Shown here piece by piece: positions 44,454 to 53,213 of a stretch of 64,000 bases of DNA. The translations under genes and the position numbers were made by a program. Source of the DNA: a candidate division FCPU426 bacterium (GTDB taxonomy: Bacteria > Oederibacteriota > Muellerivitia > Muellerivitales > Muellerivitaceae); the NCBI GenBank assembly GCA_030041545.1, contig JASHNQ010000013.1:23357-87356 (forward strand), in the 5' to 3' direction. Each line of letters begins with the position of its first letter. Position 1 is the stretch's first letter. The notes beneath the pieces were generated by a model. It ran no database searches and had not been told where the DNA came from. It saw only the letters and a list, made by a program, of their open reading frames with translations.

Positions 44454-45116
44454 ATGGCGTCGTCGGCTGAAGCCTTGTCGAGGCTGCGCGAAAACAAATC
44501 CATTTTTTTGCGTCCCTTGGGTTCCCGGGAATGGGACAAGAGCCGGGTGGAAATGGCTTTGGGGCGCTTGTTGCACGCCGCCCACCCCATCCGGCAGGGC
44601 CGCTTGGCTCCCGTCACCCCCAAGGAGGACTTGGAAGTGGGTTTCTCCCTGGGTGAGGAGTTCTTCACCTTTTTCAGCGTGGTCTTGGAAACGCGGCGCA
44701 AACCCATCCCCCTCCTGGTCCTCCAGCGCCCCTCGGTCAATGAACTGGTGAACGTCAAACGCCGCATGTCCGAGCGGGTGGACTCCCTGGTTCCGGTTTC
44801 CTACGAAATACGGGAGAACGGTTTTTTTTCCCCACCCCGGCATACCCTGGCCCTCAACTTAAGCGCTACGGGGCTGGCGCTCAACGCCTCGGAGCCCGTT
44901 TCCCCGGGAACGCTCCTGAACCTGCAAATCCACCTTTCCAACGTCACGGGGGAAATGTCCCTTTGGGGAACCGTCGTTTCCTGCTCCAAGATCGTCCATC
45001 CCCGGGAGGAACGGTACAAAATCCGGGTCCATTTCGATGATGTCATGCCCGCCAGGAAGCAACGCCTTGAGGAATTCGTGAGGATGAGGAAGGAAGCGCA
45101 GGAACAGCTCGAATAA
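44454..45116 (+). CDS. PilZ-domain c-di-GMP receptor, YcgR-like
   Basis: A YcgR-N-like domain covers about residues 20-100 and a PilZ domain about 104-215. The c-di-GMP motifs are intact, RMSER (RxxxR) after VKR and LNLSATGLAL (NxSxxG). Proteins of this shape alter motility, surface attachment or polysaccharide output when bound to c-di-GMP. GGGGAGG precedes the ATG. A diguanylate cyclase gene converges from the other side, a likely functional pair. Confidence 0.88.
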   Translation: MASSAEALSRLRENKSIFLRPLGSREWDKSRVEMALGRLLHAAHPIRQGRLAPVTPKEDLEVGFSLGEEFFTFFSVVLETRRKPIPLLVLQRPSVNELVNVKRRMSERVDSLVPVSYEIRENGFFSPPRHTLALNLSATGLALNASEPVSPGTLLNLQIHLSNVTGEMSLWGTVVSCSKIVHPREERYKIRVHFDDVMPARKQRLEEFVRMRKEAQEQLE

Positions 45117-45142
45117 AACAAAACCCATAACTTTCGTTGGGA

Positions 45143-46243
45143 TCAGGCGAGGGCCTTCTGGATTTCCTCGTAGCTTTTCACGCAGTTGCGGCCGTGGGCC
45201 TTGGCTTCGTACATGGCCTTATCCGCGCGATCGATGAGGGTCACTCCCCCGATGCCCTCATTGGAATGGTAGGTATCCACGCCGATGCTCACCGATACCT
45301 GGAGGGTGCGGCCGCGCACCATGATTTGGTAGTCCCCCAGCACCTCCTGGATGCGCTTGGCCAGGATCATGGCCCCTTCCCCCGCCGTGGCGGGCAGGAT
45401 AGCCACGAACTCGTCCCCGGCGTAGCGCGCCACCAAATCGGTGGTCCTGAAAAGCGAACTGAGTTTGTGGGCGATCTGCTTGAGGAACTGATCGCCCACC
45501 GAATGGCCGAACTGGTCGTTGATGTCTTTAAAGTGGTCCAAATCAATAAAAATCAAGGATAGGGGTTGGCGGTAACGCTTGGCGCGGTTAATTTCGTATT
45601 CCAAAATCTGGTGGAAATAACGGCGGTTGTAAAGGCCGGTGAGGGTATCGCGGATGGCCATTTCCTCGACCTTGGCGAAGAGCTTGGCGTTCTCGATGGT
45701 CAGGGCCGCCTGCCGGGCAAAAATGATCAAAATTTCCTTTTGCAGCAAGGTGGGGGCCTTCTCGTAGACCAAAAGCCCGATCAACCGGTCGCGGATTTCA
45801 AGAGCCACCATTTCAGCCCGTTTCAAGTCCAATTCCCTTTCGAAAAGCTGGGCCAACCGGCCTTGGGCCAAACTATCTTCGTCGTAGGCCACGTGGGGCT
45901 GGCAACTTTTCAGGAGGTCCGTTTCCTCCTCAACCGTCAACAGGACGTTCATTTCCTGGATCTTCTTGTCGTTCAGGCCGATACCCGCGCATCCGGTGAG
46001 GCTGAAGGAGGATTCGTCCTTGATAAAGACCCCCGCCTTGGAAATGCCGGTTCCGCTTTTGAGGCCGCGCAGGATAGACTTTAAGAGGGAATGAAGGGGT
46101 TTTGAAAATTGGAGTTCAGCGCTGGCATGATACAATGACATCAAGCCCTGGTTGAGGGTTGCCATTTCCTCATTCAAGGCCGCCGTGGAAGTGGCCCGGC
46201 TTGGGCGCACATGTTCAGCTGTGCCATTTTTTTTGGAAGACAT
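45143..46243 (-). CDS. GAF-GGDEF diguanylate cyclase
   Basis: A GAF-type sensor domain (about residues 40-190) is followed by a GGDEF domain (about 200-360). The active-site motif is AGDEF near residue 275, a functional variant, and an RTTD inhibitory site lies five residues before it. LIFIDLDHFKDINDQFGH contains the metal-binding Asp. It should make c-di-GMP with product inhibition. No membrane span is seen. It converges on the PilZ gene. Confidence 0.92.
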   Translation of the reverse strand: MSSKKNGTAEHVRPSRATSTAALNEEMATLNQGLMSLYHASAELQFSKPLHSLLKSILRGLKSGTGISKAGVFIKDESSFSLTGCAGIGLNDKKIQEMNVLLTVEEETDLLKSCQPHVAYDEDSLAQGRLAQLFERELDLKRAEMVALEIRDRLIGLLVYEKAPTLLQKEILIIFARQAALTIENAKLFAKVEEMAIRDTLTGLYNRRYFHQILEYEINRAKRYRQPLSLIFIDLDHFKDINDQFGHSVGDQFLKQIAHKLSSLFRTTDLVARYAGDEFVAILPATAGEGAMILAKRIQEVLGDYQIMVRGRTLQVSVSIGVDTYHSNEGIGGVTLIDRADKAMYEAKAHGRNCVKSYEEIQKALA

Positions 46244-46464
46244 GATGGTTCCCGTTATTTCAAAACAGGATTCGGTGTAGGGAAGGAGTGGTGAAAAACA
46301 TTATGCGGCAAGCTTTTGAAACCGCATAGACAAAATTAAAACAAAATGAGGAAAAAGATTTACCTTTTTGCCATTTTTCTGATGGCAAATAACAAGAAAT
46401 TTTAGTTGGAAAATTAGTTGAATTTCTTTTAAAAAAAAGCATGCTTTATCGTGAAAGGAAAATT
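46244..46464. promoter_or_regulatory. Divergent AT-rich control region between the cyclase gene and galE
   Basis: This 220-bp AT-rich gap separates divergent genes. Two hairpins are visible, TTATGCGG and CCGCATAG near 46300-46328, and TTTGCCAT and ATGGCAAA at 46367-46389. Either could be an operator. No clear consensus promoter stands out. It lacks the period-7 repeats. Confidence 0.35.
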
Positions 46465-47493
46465 TTGAAAGAGTTTCAGGTTGTTTTGATCACCGGGGGG
46501 GCTGGCTATATCGGCAGTCACGCCGTCCAGGAAGCCCGGAACTACGGTTTTGAACCCGTCACCTACGACAACCTATCCATGGGCCACCGTTGGGCAATCC
46601 AGGGGGAATTCGTCAAGGGCGACCTGGGCGACCGGCCAAAATTGTTGAAGGCCTTCCGCAAATATCAACCGGCCGCCGTCATGCATTTCGCCTCCCATAC
46701 CTACGTGGGCGAATCGGTGACCCATCCGCAAAAGTACTACCGGGACAACCTCACCAACGCGCTCAACCTTTTTTCCGTGATGCTGGAACGGAAAGTCTCC
46801 CATTTCATCCTTTCCTCCACCTGCGCGGTTTACGGCGACCCGGTGCAAGTCCCCATTCCGGAGGACCATCCCCGCAACCCGGTCAATCCCTACGGCGATT
46901 CCAAGATGATGCTCGAAAAAATATTGGCCTGGTACGACAGGGCCTATGGGCTCAGGTCCACTTTCCTGCGCTATTTCAACGCGGCCGGCGCGGATGCCTC
47001 AGGGCGCCTGGGGGAGGCGCATGATCCCGAAACGCATTTGATTCCCCTGGTGCTGGACTCGGCCATGGGAAGGCGCAAGGAAATCACCATTTTTGGGCAG
47101 GACTACCCGACGCCCGACGGGACCTGCATCCGGGATTACATCCATGTAACGGACCTGGCCGGGGCCCATTTCCTGGCCTTGAAGCTCATGATGGAAACCG
47201 GCCAAAGCGACTTTTTCAACCTGGGGACGGGCAAGGGCTTTTCGGTGAGGGAGGTCATCACCAAGGCTGAGGAGGTGACGGGTAAGAGGATACCGGTCCG
47301 GATGGGCCCCCGCCGGGCGGGCGACCCTCCCGAGCTGGTGGCGCAGTCGGACAAGGCCCGTGCGGCGCTTGGGTGGCAGCCGAGGCATTCCAGCCTGGAG
47401 AACATCCTCAAGACCGCCTGGGCCTGGCACCGGAACTACTTTGGCGGAAAGGCTAAAACAAGCCGGCGGTCGACAGTCCGCAGTCGGCAGTAA
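46465..47493 (+). CDS. galE: UDP-glucose 4-epimerase (GalE)
   Basis: This short-chain dehydrogenase-type epimerase interconverts UDP-Glc and UDP-Gal for surface glycans. The NAD motif TGGAGYIGSHA, the catalytic Ser-Tyr-Lys set (LSSTCAVYG, NPYGDSKMMLE) and the substrate loop FNAAGAD are present. TTG at 46465 after GAAAGGA gives the usual family N-terminus. ATG at 46441 is an alternative. The last residues, TSRRSTVRSRQ, are translated from a period-7 repeat and look acquired. Confidence 0.9.
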   Translation: MKEFQVVLITGGAGYIGSHAVQEARNYGFEPVTYDNLSMGHRWAIQGEFVKGDLGDRPKLLKAFRKYQPAAVMHFASHTYVGESVTHPQKYYRDNLTNALNLFSVMLERKVSHFILSSTCAVYGDPVQVPIPEDHPRNPVNPYGDSKMMLEKILAWYDRAYGLRSTFLRYFNAAGADASGRLGEAHDPETHLIPLVLDSAMGRRKEITIFGQDYPTPDGTCIRDYIHVTDLAGAHFLALKLMMETGQSDFFNLGTGKGFSVREVITKAEEVTGKRIPVRMGPRRAGDPPELVAQSDKARAALGWQPRHSSLENILKTAWAWHRNYFGGKAKTSRRSTVRSRQ

Positions 47494-47537
47494 AGGCGAC
47501 GGCGCGAAGCCGTCGACCATGGCTGTCAGCTGGGGGA
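47463..47537. repeat. Period-7 repeat overlapping the galE 3' end
   Basis: The words CGGTCGA CAGTCCG CAGTCGG CAG run into the galE stop codon, then a hairpin (GGCGACGGCG and CGCGAAGCCGTC) and TGTCAGCTGG follow up to the orn stop. The left arm is read as GalE C-terminus. Confidence 0.6.
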
Positions 47538-48080
47538 TTTAAAGACCTTTTCCCGGTAGAACCTAAGTTCCTCCACCGTCTCCAGGATGTCGTCCAAGGC
47601 CTTGTGCTTCTGCTTTTTGGGCGGCGCCTGGAACTCCGGCCCGTACCAGCGCTTCACCAGTTCCTTGACGGTGCTCACGTCCACCAGGCGGTAATGAAGA
47701 TAGGCCTCCAGCTTGGGCATGTACTCGATCAGGAAGCGGCGGTCCTGGTAGATGGTGTTGCCACAGAGGGGGCTGGTTTTGGGCTTGCAATGCTTCGAGA
47801 TAAAGTCCAGCGTTTGTTGCTCCGCCGCTTCCAGGGTGTTGGCAGAGCTTAAAACGGCGTCCCAGAGCCCCGATTCCTTATGGTGTTTTTTATTCCAATC
47901 GTCCATCCCTTCCAGGATTTGAAGCGGCTGCCGAACCACCAAAGCCGGGCCCTGGGCCACCAGGTTCAGGTCCTTGTCCGTGACGAGGGAGGCGATTTCC
48001 AGGATGACGCAGGTCTTGGGGTCCAAGCCGGACATTTCCAAATCCATCCACACCAAGTTTGTCTCTTGTCCTAGGACCAT
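47526..48080 (-). CDS. orn: Oligoribonuclease
   Basis: This DEDDh 3'-5' exonuclease clears 2-5-nt RNAs, including pGpG from c-di-GMP turnover. Exo I (WMDLEMSGLDP), exo II (GNTIYQDRRFL) and exo III (HKALDDILETVEELRFYRE) motifs with the catalytic His-Asp are intact. It has 184 residues, with a GAAGGA ribosome binding site. Confidence 0.93.
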   Translation of the reverse strand: MVLGQETNLVWMDLEMSGLDPKTCVILEIASLVTDKDLNLVAQGPALVVRQPLQILEGMDDWNKKHHKESGLWDAVLSSANTLEAAEQQTLDFISKHCKPKTSPLCGNTIYQDRRFLIEYMPKLEAYLHYRLVDVSTVKELVKRWYGPEFQAPPKKQKHKALDDILETVEELRFYREKVFKSPS

Positions 48081-48116
48081 AGGTTTCCTTCGCCCGATTT
48101 CAGCCTAGCCGCCCCA

Positions 48117-48629
48117 TTATAAGGCCGCGGACTGCGGCTTCCGCCTTTCAAACAGGTCTTTCGACGACCTTATCCGGTCCAGGAACAGGATTCCATCCAG
48201 GTGGTCGATCTCATGTTGGAGGGCAACCGCCTCGAAGCCCGTGAAAACCAGGTCCATCTTTTCCCACCACTCGTTGAAGGCCTTAAGCCGGATCCTCTGG
48301 GCCCGTTTGACGTTGGCCAGCAAATCGGGGAAGCTCAAGCACCCTTCGCGGCCGATTTTCCACTGGGTGGCCTCCAAGACATCCGGGTTCAAAAGCTTCA
48401 GGCGGCCATGGTTCTCGCAGGGGCGGACCGAGCGCGAAACGTCCACCACCACGGCGCGGGCCAGACAGCCGACCTGGGGCGCGGCCAGCCCCACGCAGCC
48501 GGGGTGGGCCGACATGGTGTCCTCCAGGTCCTCCAGCGCCCGGAGCCCTTGGGGGTCCCCGGGGGAGAGGGACGGGGCCTTTTGCTTCAAAAGGGGATGG
48601 GGATAAACCAGTACGGGGAGAACAGCCAT
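48117..48629 (-). CDS. def: Peptide deformylase 1
   Basis: This metalloenzyme removes the formyl group from nascent proteins. Motif 1 is CVGLAAPQVG, motif 2 EGCLSFP and motif 3 QHEIDHLDGI, with all ligands present. It has 170 residues from the ATG at 48629. The open frame continues upstream into the preceding gene, but the ATG lies 2 bp after that gene's stop and gives the usual family length. A second deformylase lies at 53214. Confidence 0.9.
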   Translation of the reverse strand: MAVLPVLVYPHPLLKQKAPSLSPGDPQGLRALEDLEDTMSAHPGCVGLAAPQVGCLARAVVVDVSRSVRPCENHGRLKLLNPDVLEATQWKIGREGCLSFPDLLANVKRAQRIRLKAFNEWWEKMDLVFTGFEAVALQHEIDHLDGILFLDRIRSSKDLFERRKPQSAAL

Positions 48630-48631
48630 CG

Positions 48632-49177
48632 TTAGAGTTCTTCCGCTTCCGCGGCCTTGAAGGAAACCTCGACCTTGAGTTCCTTTTTCAGGGCTTCCAG
48701 TTTTTCCCCGAAGGCTTCCGCCACGCGGGCGCCCGGCACCTCCACTTCCATCACCAGCGAGTAAAGGGGGGCCTGGGCGCCGGTGGTCACGTGAGTACGG
48801 AGGTCGGTGATGTTGATCTTTTCGTCCGCCGCGGCCCGGGCGAGGCGGTACACGATGCCCGGATGGTCCACGCCGTAAACCACCAGGGTATAGGGAAGGG
48901 TTCCGGAGGCTTCCAGCTCCATTTCCTCCGGGGACAACTCCCTCATGGAAAAAACCAGGCCCCATTTTTGGGCCACGGGTTCCACGGCCCGGCGCAAATC
49001 CTCCGGGGTTCGATTTTCGGGAAGGGATATCAAAAGCAGCACCGCGAAATCCCCCTTGAGGCGCGTCATGCTGGAATCCTCCAGGTTGCACTGGTTCTCG
49101 AAGAAAACCTTGGACAGGGCGGCCACGATGCCGGGCTGGTCCTTGCCGATGGCGGAGAGCGCGACTTGTTTTTTCAT
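48632..49177 (-). CDS. Tandem ACT-domain protein, GcvR-like
   Basis: It has two ACT domains (VALSAIGKDQPGIVAALSK at the start and LVVYGVDHPGIVYRLARAAA from about residue 95), the layout of GcvR-type regulators. Such proteins sense amino acids and control the glycine cleavage system. The ATG at 49177 begins MKKQVALSAIG, and the open frame extends upstream without a convincing start. It lies directly before def and is probably co-transcribed with it. Confidence 0.8.
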   Translation of the reverse strand: MKKQVALSAIGKDQPGIVAALSKVFFENQCNLEDSSMTRLKGDFAVLLLISLPENRTPEDLRRAVEPVAQKWGLVFSMRELSPEEMELEASGTLPYTLVVYGVDHPGIVYRLARAAADEKINITDLRTHVTTGAQAPLYSLVMEVEVPGARVAEAFGEKLEALKKELKVEVSFKAAEAEEL

Positions 49178-49235
49178 TAAAAATCCAAAAACTGCAGTTT
49201 GACGGACGGCTGGCATTTTACCGGCGGGGGTGGAA

Positions 49236-49268
49236 AACAAAAAGCCCCTCCTGATCCAGGAGGGGCTT
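49236..49268 (-). terminator. Rho-independent terminator of the 738-residue gene
   Basis: AAGCCCCTCCTG and CAGGAGGGGCTT form a perfect 12-bp stem with a 3-base loop, followed on the minus strand by a T-run (TTTTTGTTTT). Confidence 0.85.
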
Positions 49269-49290
49269 GGGGGCGGATGGGCGTTTCGGA

Positions 49291-51507
49291 TTAACGGCCG
49301 CCGGCGCCGAAAACCCTCGTGATGGCGAAGTCGGCGTTGTCGCTGAACATCTTGGAGGCCATGGGGTCGAACTTAATGGCCGCGCGCACCAGGTCCTTGG
49401 CCACGTCGACGTTGTCCTTGGCGAAGGACATGATGGCGGTCTTGGCCTCGCCCGGATCGGTCTGGGTCACCAGCTTCAGGATGGCCGCGATATTTTTCTC
49501 GACCCTGTCGAACAGCACGTACCGCAGCAGGATCGCCAAACGGCGTTTGCTTAACTTGGGGTTCGGCGCGATGTTGTTGACGATGGCGTTGATGAAATCG
49601 ATGTAGTCGGCGATCGCGTCGTCGCGGCTGGCCTCGTCCTGCATGCTCTGGGTGGCCGCCAGGGAGAACTTCTTGTCCTGGCCCGTCCACTTGACCTTGG
49701 TTTCCTTCTCGATCTTGCCCATGTAATCGCCCATGAAGGTCCCGGTCTTCACATCCCCCCGGTAGTCATAAATGGGGTCCTTGGTCAGGTAAAGGGCGCA
49801 AAGGCGCAGCACCTGCACCTCCATGGGGTTGAAGGTCACGAAGGCGCCCTTGCGGACCGTTTCGCCGGAAACGAAGGACATGACGAACCGGTCCTCGAAG
49901 AAATCCACGAAGTTGCGCAGGGGCTCGATCATGATGGAGGGGATGATGTGTTTTCCCTCCCAGTCCCGGTTGAAGAGGTTGGTATGGATTTTCAGGATCT
50001 TGTCCAGGGCGGCCAGGACGGCGGAGGGGATGCAGAGGCTTTCCATGAGGTCCCCCTGGTCGGGGAGCTGCTTGGAAAGGAGGATCCGGGCCGCGGAGAA
50101 GGGGACCCGCATGGGGGAGGTATCCGCCGCCTTCACGCAGACGTTGTTGGTGGTTTCGATGTCGACCTTGAGCTGCTGGATGACGACCGATTCGAAAAGG
50201 GGCCCGGAGGTGGGGGGGGCCGCCGTCGCCACGCCGGAATCGGCGTTTTCGATCTCCTGCTTGCACTTGAGCACGCTCTGGAATTTTTCCTCCACCTGCT
50301 TGCCGTTATCGGAAATCTTGCCCATGAGGGGCATGAGCGGCGTAAGCACTTTCGTCAGTTCCGCGGCGCTGGCTCCGATCTTCCCCTCGGAGGCCCTCAG
50401 GGTGGCTTTGTCCTGTTCCGTCAGGCTGTCGCCCTTGGTCCAGATGACCGCGATGATCCGGAGGGTATCCAGGGCGTTTTTGGCGCCCTGCCCGGCGGAG
50501 GCATTCAAGGCGGCGACGACCTTGGGGGAGTTCGCCTCGATCTGGCCGATGGACAGGACAGCCTCGCCCTTGACCTGGCCCATCTTCCGTTTCCACTCGT
50601 CGCGGATCTTCTGGCCGTCCACGGGGGAGGTCTTCATCATCACTTCGGCCTTGGCCATTTCCTGCTGGCACTTGAGCACCACCTGGTATTTCTCCTCGAC
50701 CTGCCGGCTGTGGTCGGAGATGACCCCCATTTGGGTCTGCAACTCGTCCAGCCACTTGGCCATGCCCCCGCCGGCGGTTCCGACCTTGCCCTCGAAGGCC
50801 TTGAGGAAGGCCAATTCCTGTTCGGTGGCGGCGTCGCCCCGGCTCCAGATATTGGACACCTTCTTGAGGATCTCCATGGCGGTCTTGGCGTTCTTTCCCG
50901 CGGGTTCGTTCAAGGCGACGATGAATTTCGGGAAGCTGGAGTCCATCTGGCCGATGGCCATGCTGATCTCGGTGCGGAACTGGGTCATCTTGCGCTTCCA
51001 CTCGGTCTTGACATAGCTGTTGTCGCCGCCGGAGGCGTTGCGAATGTCCCGCTCGCGCTCCTTGCCCATCTTGAAGGAGACCAGCTCGTTGCGGGCGATG
51101 GCCAGGAACTTGTCGACCACGCAATAAGCGGGGGCGGGGATCGTCTCGGGGTTGCGGCCTGAAAATGATTTGAGGAGGGACTGATAAAAAGGGGCCGGCA
51201 GAAGCTCGATGGCCTTGGTCTCTTTCTCGGTATGGACGGTGATCTTGTCCCCGATGGCCCCGGTGCAAAGGAAGGTGGATTGCTCGGGATTGAGGTTGTT
51301 CAAGAGGTTGGAAACGATGAAATCCACGAGCGCGTTGTAGGCGTTGCGTAATTTATCCGAGCGGAGCTTTTCGGCGGTGGCGGAGGTGTCCGCGTCGTTG
51401 GCGAAGAAACGGATAAAGTCCTCGACCTTATCCCGGACCCCGCTATCCACCCCCTTCATGAGCTGTTCGTAATGGGTGCCGGTGACGGATTGAGTGGCAG
51501 TGGACAT
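49291..51507 (-). CDS. Large cytoplasmic helical protein with a tandem internal duplication, unknown
   Basis: A 738-residue protein with no signal peptide or membrane span that I can recognise. Residues about 169-290 and 304-424 are a tandem duplication: each starts EWKRKM, has a SIGQI/AIGQM segment, an IW(S/T)(K/R)GD turn and a QVEEK(Y/F)QxVLKC motif. The flanking N- and C-terminal regions are alpha-helical and contain DYIDFINAIVNNIAPNP and CTGAIGDKITVHTEKE. A good ribosome binding site (GGAGG), an extended -10 promoter and a strong terminator suggest a monocistronic, well-expressed gene. Possible structural or scaffolding role, which is inference. Confidence 0.75.
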   Translation of the reverse strand: MSTATQSVTGTHYEQLMKGVDSGVRDKVEDFIRFFANDADTSATAEKLRSDKLRNAYNALVDFIVSNLLNNLNPEQSTFLCTGAIGDKITVHTEKETKAIELLPAPFYQSLLKSFSGRNPETIPAPAYCVVDKFLAIARNELVSFKMGKERERDIRNASGGDNSYVKTEWKRKMTQFRTEISMAIGQMDSSFPKFIVALNEPAGKNAKTAMEILKKVSNIWSRGDAATEQELAFLKAFEGKVGTAGGGMAKWLDELQTQMGVISDHSRQVEEKYQVVLKCQQEMAKAEVMMKTSPVDGQKIRDEWKRKMGQVKGEAVLSIGQIEANSPKVVAALNASAGQGAKNALDTLRIIAVIWTKGDSLTEQDKATLRASEGKIGASAAELTKVLTPLMPLMGKISDNGKQVEEKFQSVLKCKQEIENADSGVATAAPPTSGPLFESVVIQQLKVDIETTNNVCVKAADTSPMRVPFSAARILLSKQLPDQGDLMESLCIPSAVLAALDKILKIHTNLFNRDWEGKHIIPSIMIEPLRNFVDFFEDRFVMSFVSGETVRKGAFVTFNPMEVQVLRLCALYLTKDPIYDYRGDVKTGTFMGDYMGKIEKETKVKWTGQDKKFSLAATQSMQDEASRDDAIADYIDFINAIVNNIAPNPKLSKRRLAILLRYVLFDRVEKNIAAILKLVTQTDPGEAKTAIMSFAKDNVDVAKDLVRAAIKFDPMASKMFSDNADFAITRVFGAGGR

Positions 51508-51551
51508 AGTAAGGAAGCCTCCAGGGGAGAAATGAAAACTTAGGGAGCGCC

Positions 51552-51560
51552 ATTATAGCA
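51552..51560 (-). promoter_or_regulatory. Extended -10 promoter of the 738-residue gene
   Basis: On the minus strand TGCTATAAT is an extended -10 element about 45 bp before the start codon. The -35 region is poor, as allowed for extended -10 promoters. Confidence 0.6.
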
Positions 51561-51818
51561 CAAGCCTTTTATGGGGTTGTTCATAATTAAAGGGAATTAA
51601 ACCAAAGAAGGTTTAAAGGCCGAGGACGGGAGCGCTTTGAAACTAATAACGAGGCGTATTTTTTAAGGCCATTTTACCGTTTAAAGGTTCCCGGATGGGG
51701 AATTCACCCGCGACATTTCGTTTTTATTTTAAGTCCCTTGTCGGCCACTTCAGGCTTGTTTTTTATGGGAGCCGTGCTTCAATAAGGATCGCTAAAACCC
51801 CTGGAGCAAGGAGAGGCC

Positions 51819-52445
51819 ATGAAATTCAGTAGCGACAGCTTTAGCGACGGTTCCCGCATGCGGGACGAATATACCTTCCTCAAGCCCCACCTCAGCCACC
51901 ACGCGGAGCTTTCCAGGAACCGCAACCCCCAATTCTCCTGGGGCGAAATGCCGGAAGGCACCAAATCCCTCGTCATCGTCATGCACGATATCGACGCCCC
52001 GACCAGCCGTGACTTCGTGAACAAGGCGGGAAAGGCGGTCCCCTATGAATACCCCCGCACCGAGTTCTACCATTGGGCGGTGGTGGACCTGGACCCCAAG
52101 ACCTTCATCCAGCAAGCCGAATTCAGCAAGGAGGTCACGGTCAAGGGCAAACCCGGCCCGGCCGGTCCCCGCGGCACCCGGCATGCCATCAACGGTTTCA
52201 CCGAATGGTACAAGGGGAACCCGAACATGGAAGGCATTTACTTCGGCTATGACGGGCCCGCCCCGCCCTGGAACGACGAGAAACTCCACACCTACCTCTT
52301 CACCCTCTACGCCTTGAGGGAAAAGAGAACCCCGGTCGAGGGCAACTTCACCTGCAAGGACGTCTTGAACGCCTTGAGCGGCCTGGTCCTGGAAAAAGCC
52401 ACGCTCAAGTGCACCTACGCCATCTACCCCAAGGCACGGCCCTAA
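51819..52445 (+). CDS. YbhB/YbcL-type phosphatidylethanolamine-binding (PEBP) protein
   Basis: This 208-residue member of the bacterial Raf-kinase-inhibitor-like family is recognised by FSWGEMPEGTKSLVIVMHDIDAP and the ligand-pocket segment FYHWAVVDLD with GPRGTRHAINGF. GYDGPAPPWNDEKLHTYLFTLYAL ends the conserved core. The bacterial function is not settled. AGGAGAG precedes the ATG. It has no signal peptide, so it is probably cytoplasmic. It is transcribed away from the 738-residue gene. Confidence 0.85.
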   Translation: MKFSSDSFSDGSRMRDEYTFLKPHLSHHAELSRNRNPQFSWGEMPEGTKSLVIVMHDIDAPTSRDFVNKAGKAVPYEYPRTEFYHWAVVDLDPKTFIQQAEFSKEVTVKGKPGPAGPRGTRHAINGFTEWYKGNPNMEGIYFGYDGPAPPWNDEKLHTYLFTLYALREKRTPVEGNFTCKDVLNALSGLVLEKATLKCTYAIYPKARP

Positions 52446-52456
52446 TACCCAGCCTA

Positions 52457-52562
52457 CCCTTGTTTTCTTTAGAGATCGGGCGAAGCCCGAATGAGGAAAC
52501 AAGGGTCATACCGTTCTCACTGCTTGGGCCAAAAGCCCAATTTGATTAGGGGAAAGCCCCTA
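52457..52562. repeat. Cluster of three short hairpins after the PEBP gene
   Basis: The first, at 52457-52505, has CCCTTGTTTTC and GAAACAAGGG outer arms with an inner TCGGGC and GCCCGA stem. The second is TTGGGC and GCCCAA at 52523-52539, and the third TAGGGG and CCCCTA at 52547-52562. They may include a terminator, but lack T-runs. Confidence 0.55.
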
Positions 52563-52653
52563 TGTACCCACAAAACCGAAAAGCCCGCAAAACCGAACTG
52601 GCCGGGGGGCAGGTGGCCGCGGCCGGCCTTCAACACCAACTTCTCAGGTTTCA

Positions 52654-53118
52654 TCATTTGAGCGTAGAAGGGTCCAGCGACCAAAGCCATTTCCAGGTTT
52701 TTCCCCTGCGCTCAAAGGCCGCCACGCCCGCGGTCGGGAAGCCGAATTCAGGGACGAGGGAGTCGCCGGCCAAAAGGGAAGCCAGCTCCCCTACGAAGGG
52801 CAGGTGGGTGACAACCAGCATTGAATTGAAATCGTTTTGGTTGATTTCCTGATAAACCTGCTGGGCATCGCCTTCGGGTTTGAGCTCCTTCTTTTCCACG
52901 ACCTTGACCCCGGTTTTTCCGGTGATGTCCAGGAAAATCCCGGAGGTCTCAACCGCGCGGGTTTTGGGGCTGTGCCAAAGGGCTTCGACCTTGAGGCCCT
53001 TGTTCTTGAAATATTCCGCCACGCTCTTCACTTCCTCCCGGCCCTGGGGGGTTAGCGAACGGGGCCCGTCCGGGTCCCGCCGGGCGGCTTTGCCGTGGCG
53101 AAGAAGGTAAAGCATCAT
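52654..53118 (-). CDS. sixA: SixA-type phosphohistidine phosphatase
   Basis: This small histidine phosphatase-superfamily protein has 154 residues. The catalytic RHG motif is in LYLLRHGKAARRD, the second arginine region in HSPKTRAVETS and the second histidine in LVVTHLPFVGELA. SixA removes phosphate from histidine-containing phosphotransfer proteins. ATG at 53118 follows a G-rich ribosome binding site. Confidence 0.85.
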   Translation of the reverse strand: MMLYLLRHGKAARRDPDGPRSLTPQGREEVKSVAEYFKNKGLKVEALWHSPKTRAVETSGIFLDITGKTGVKVVEKKELKPEGDAQQVYQEINQNDFNSMLVVTHLPFVGELASLLAGDSLVPEFGFPTAGVAAFERRGKTWKWLWSLDPSTLK

Positions 53119-53132
53119 ACCCACACCCCCCA

Positions 53133-53209
53133 AATAAGTTTTGAGTTTTTAGTTTTGAGTCCCGGAAGTTTTTGAACCTCTGGTTCAAAAACACCCATAA
53201 CTCAGAACC
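53133..53209. repeat. Period-7 inverted-repeat hairpin between sixA and def2
   Basis: Read on +, the left words are AGTTTTG AGTTTTT AGTTTTG. The right arm is short (AACTCAG). The core is TTTTTGAACC and GGTTCAAAAA, as at 29116-29217. It lies between two minus-strand genes. Confidence 0.75.
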
Positions 53210-53213
53210 GCTT

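Noticed and set aside
48630..49091. Extended N-terminus for peptide deformylase 1
   Set aside because: The open frame continues upstream only as a shadow of the ACT-domain gene. The internal ATG at 48629 gives normal deformylase length.
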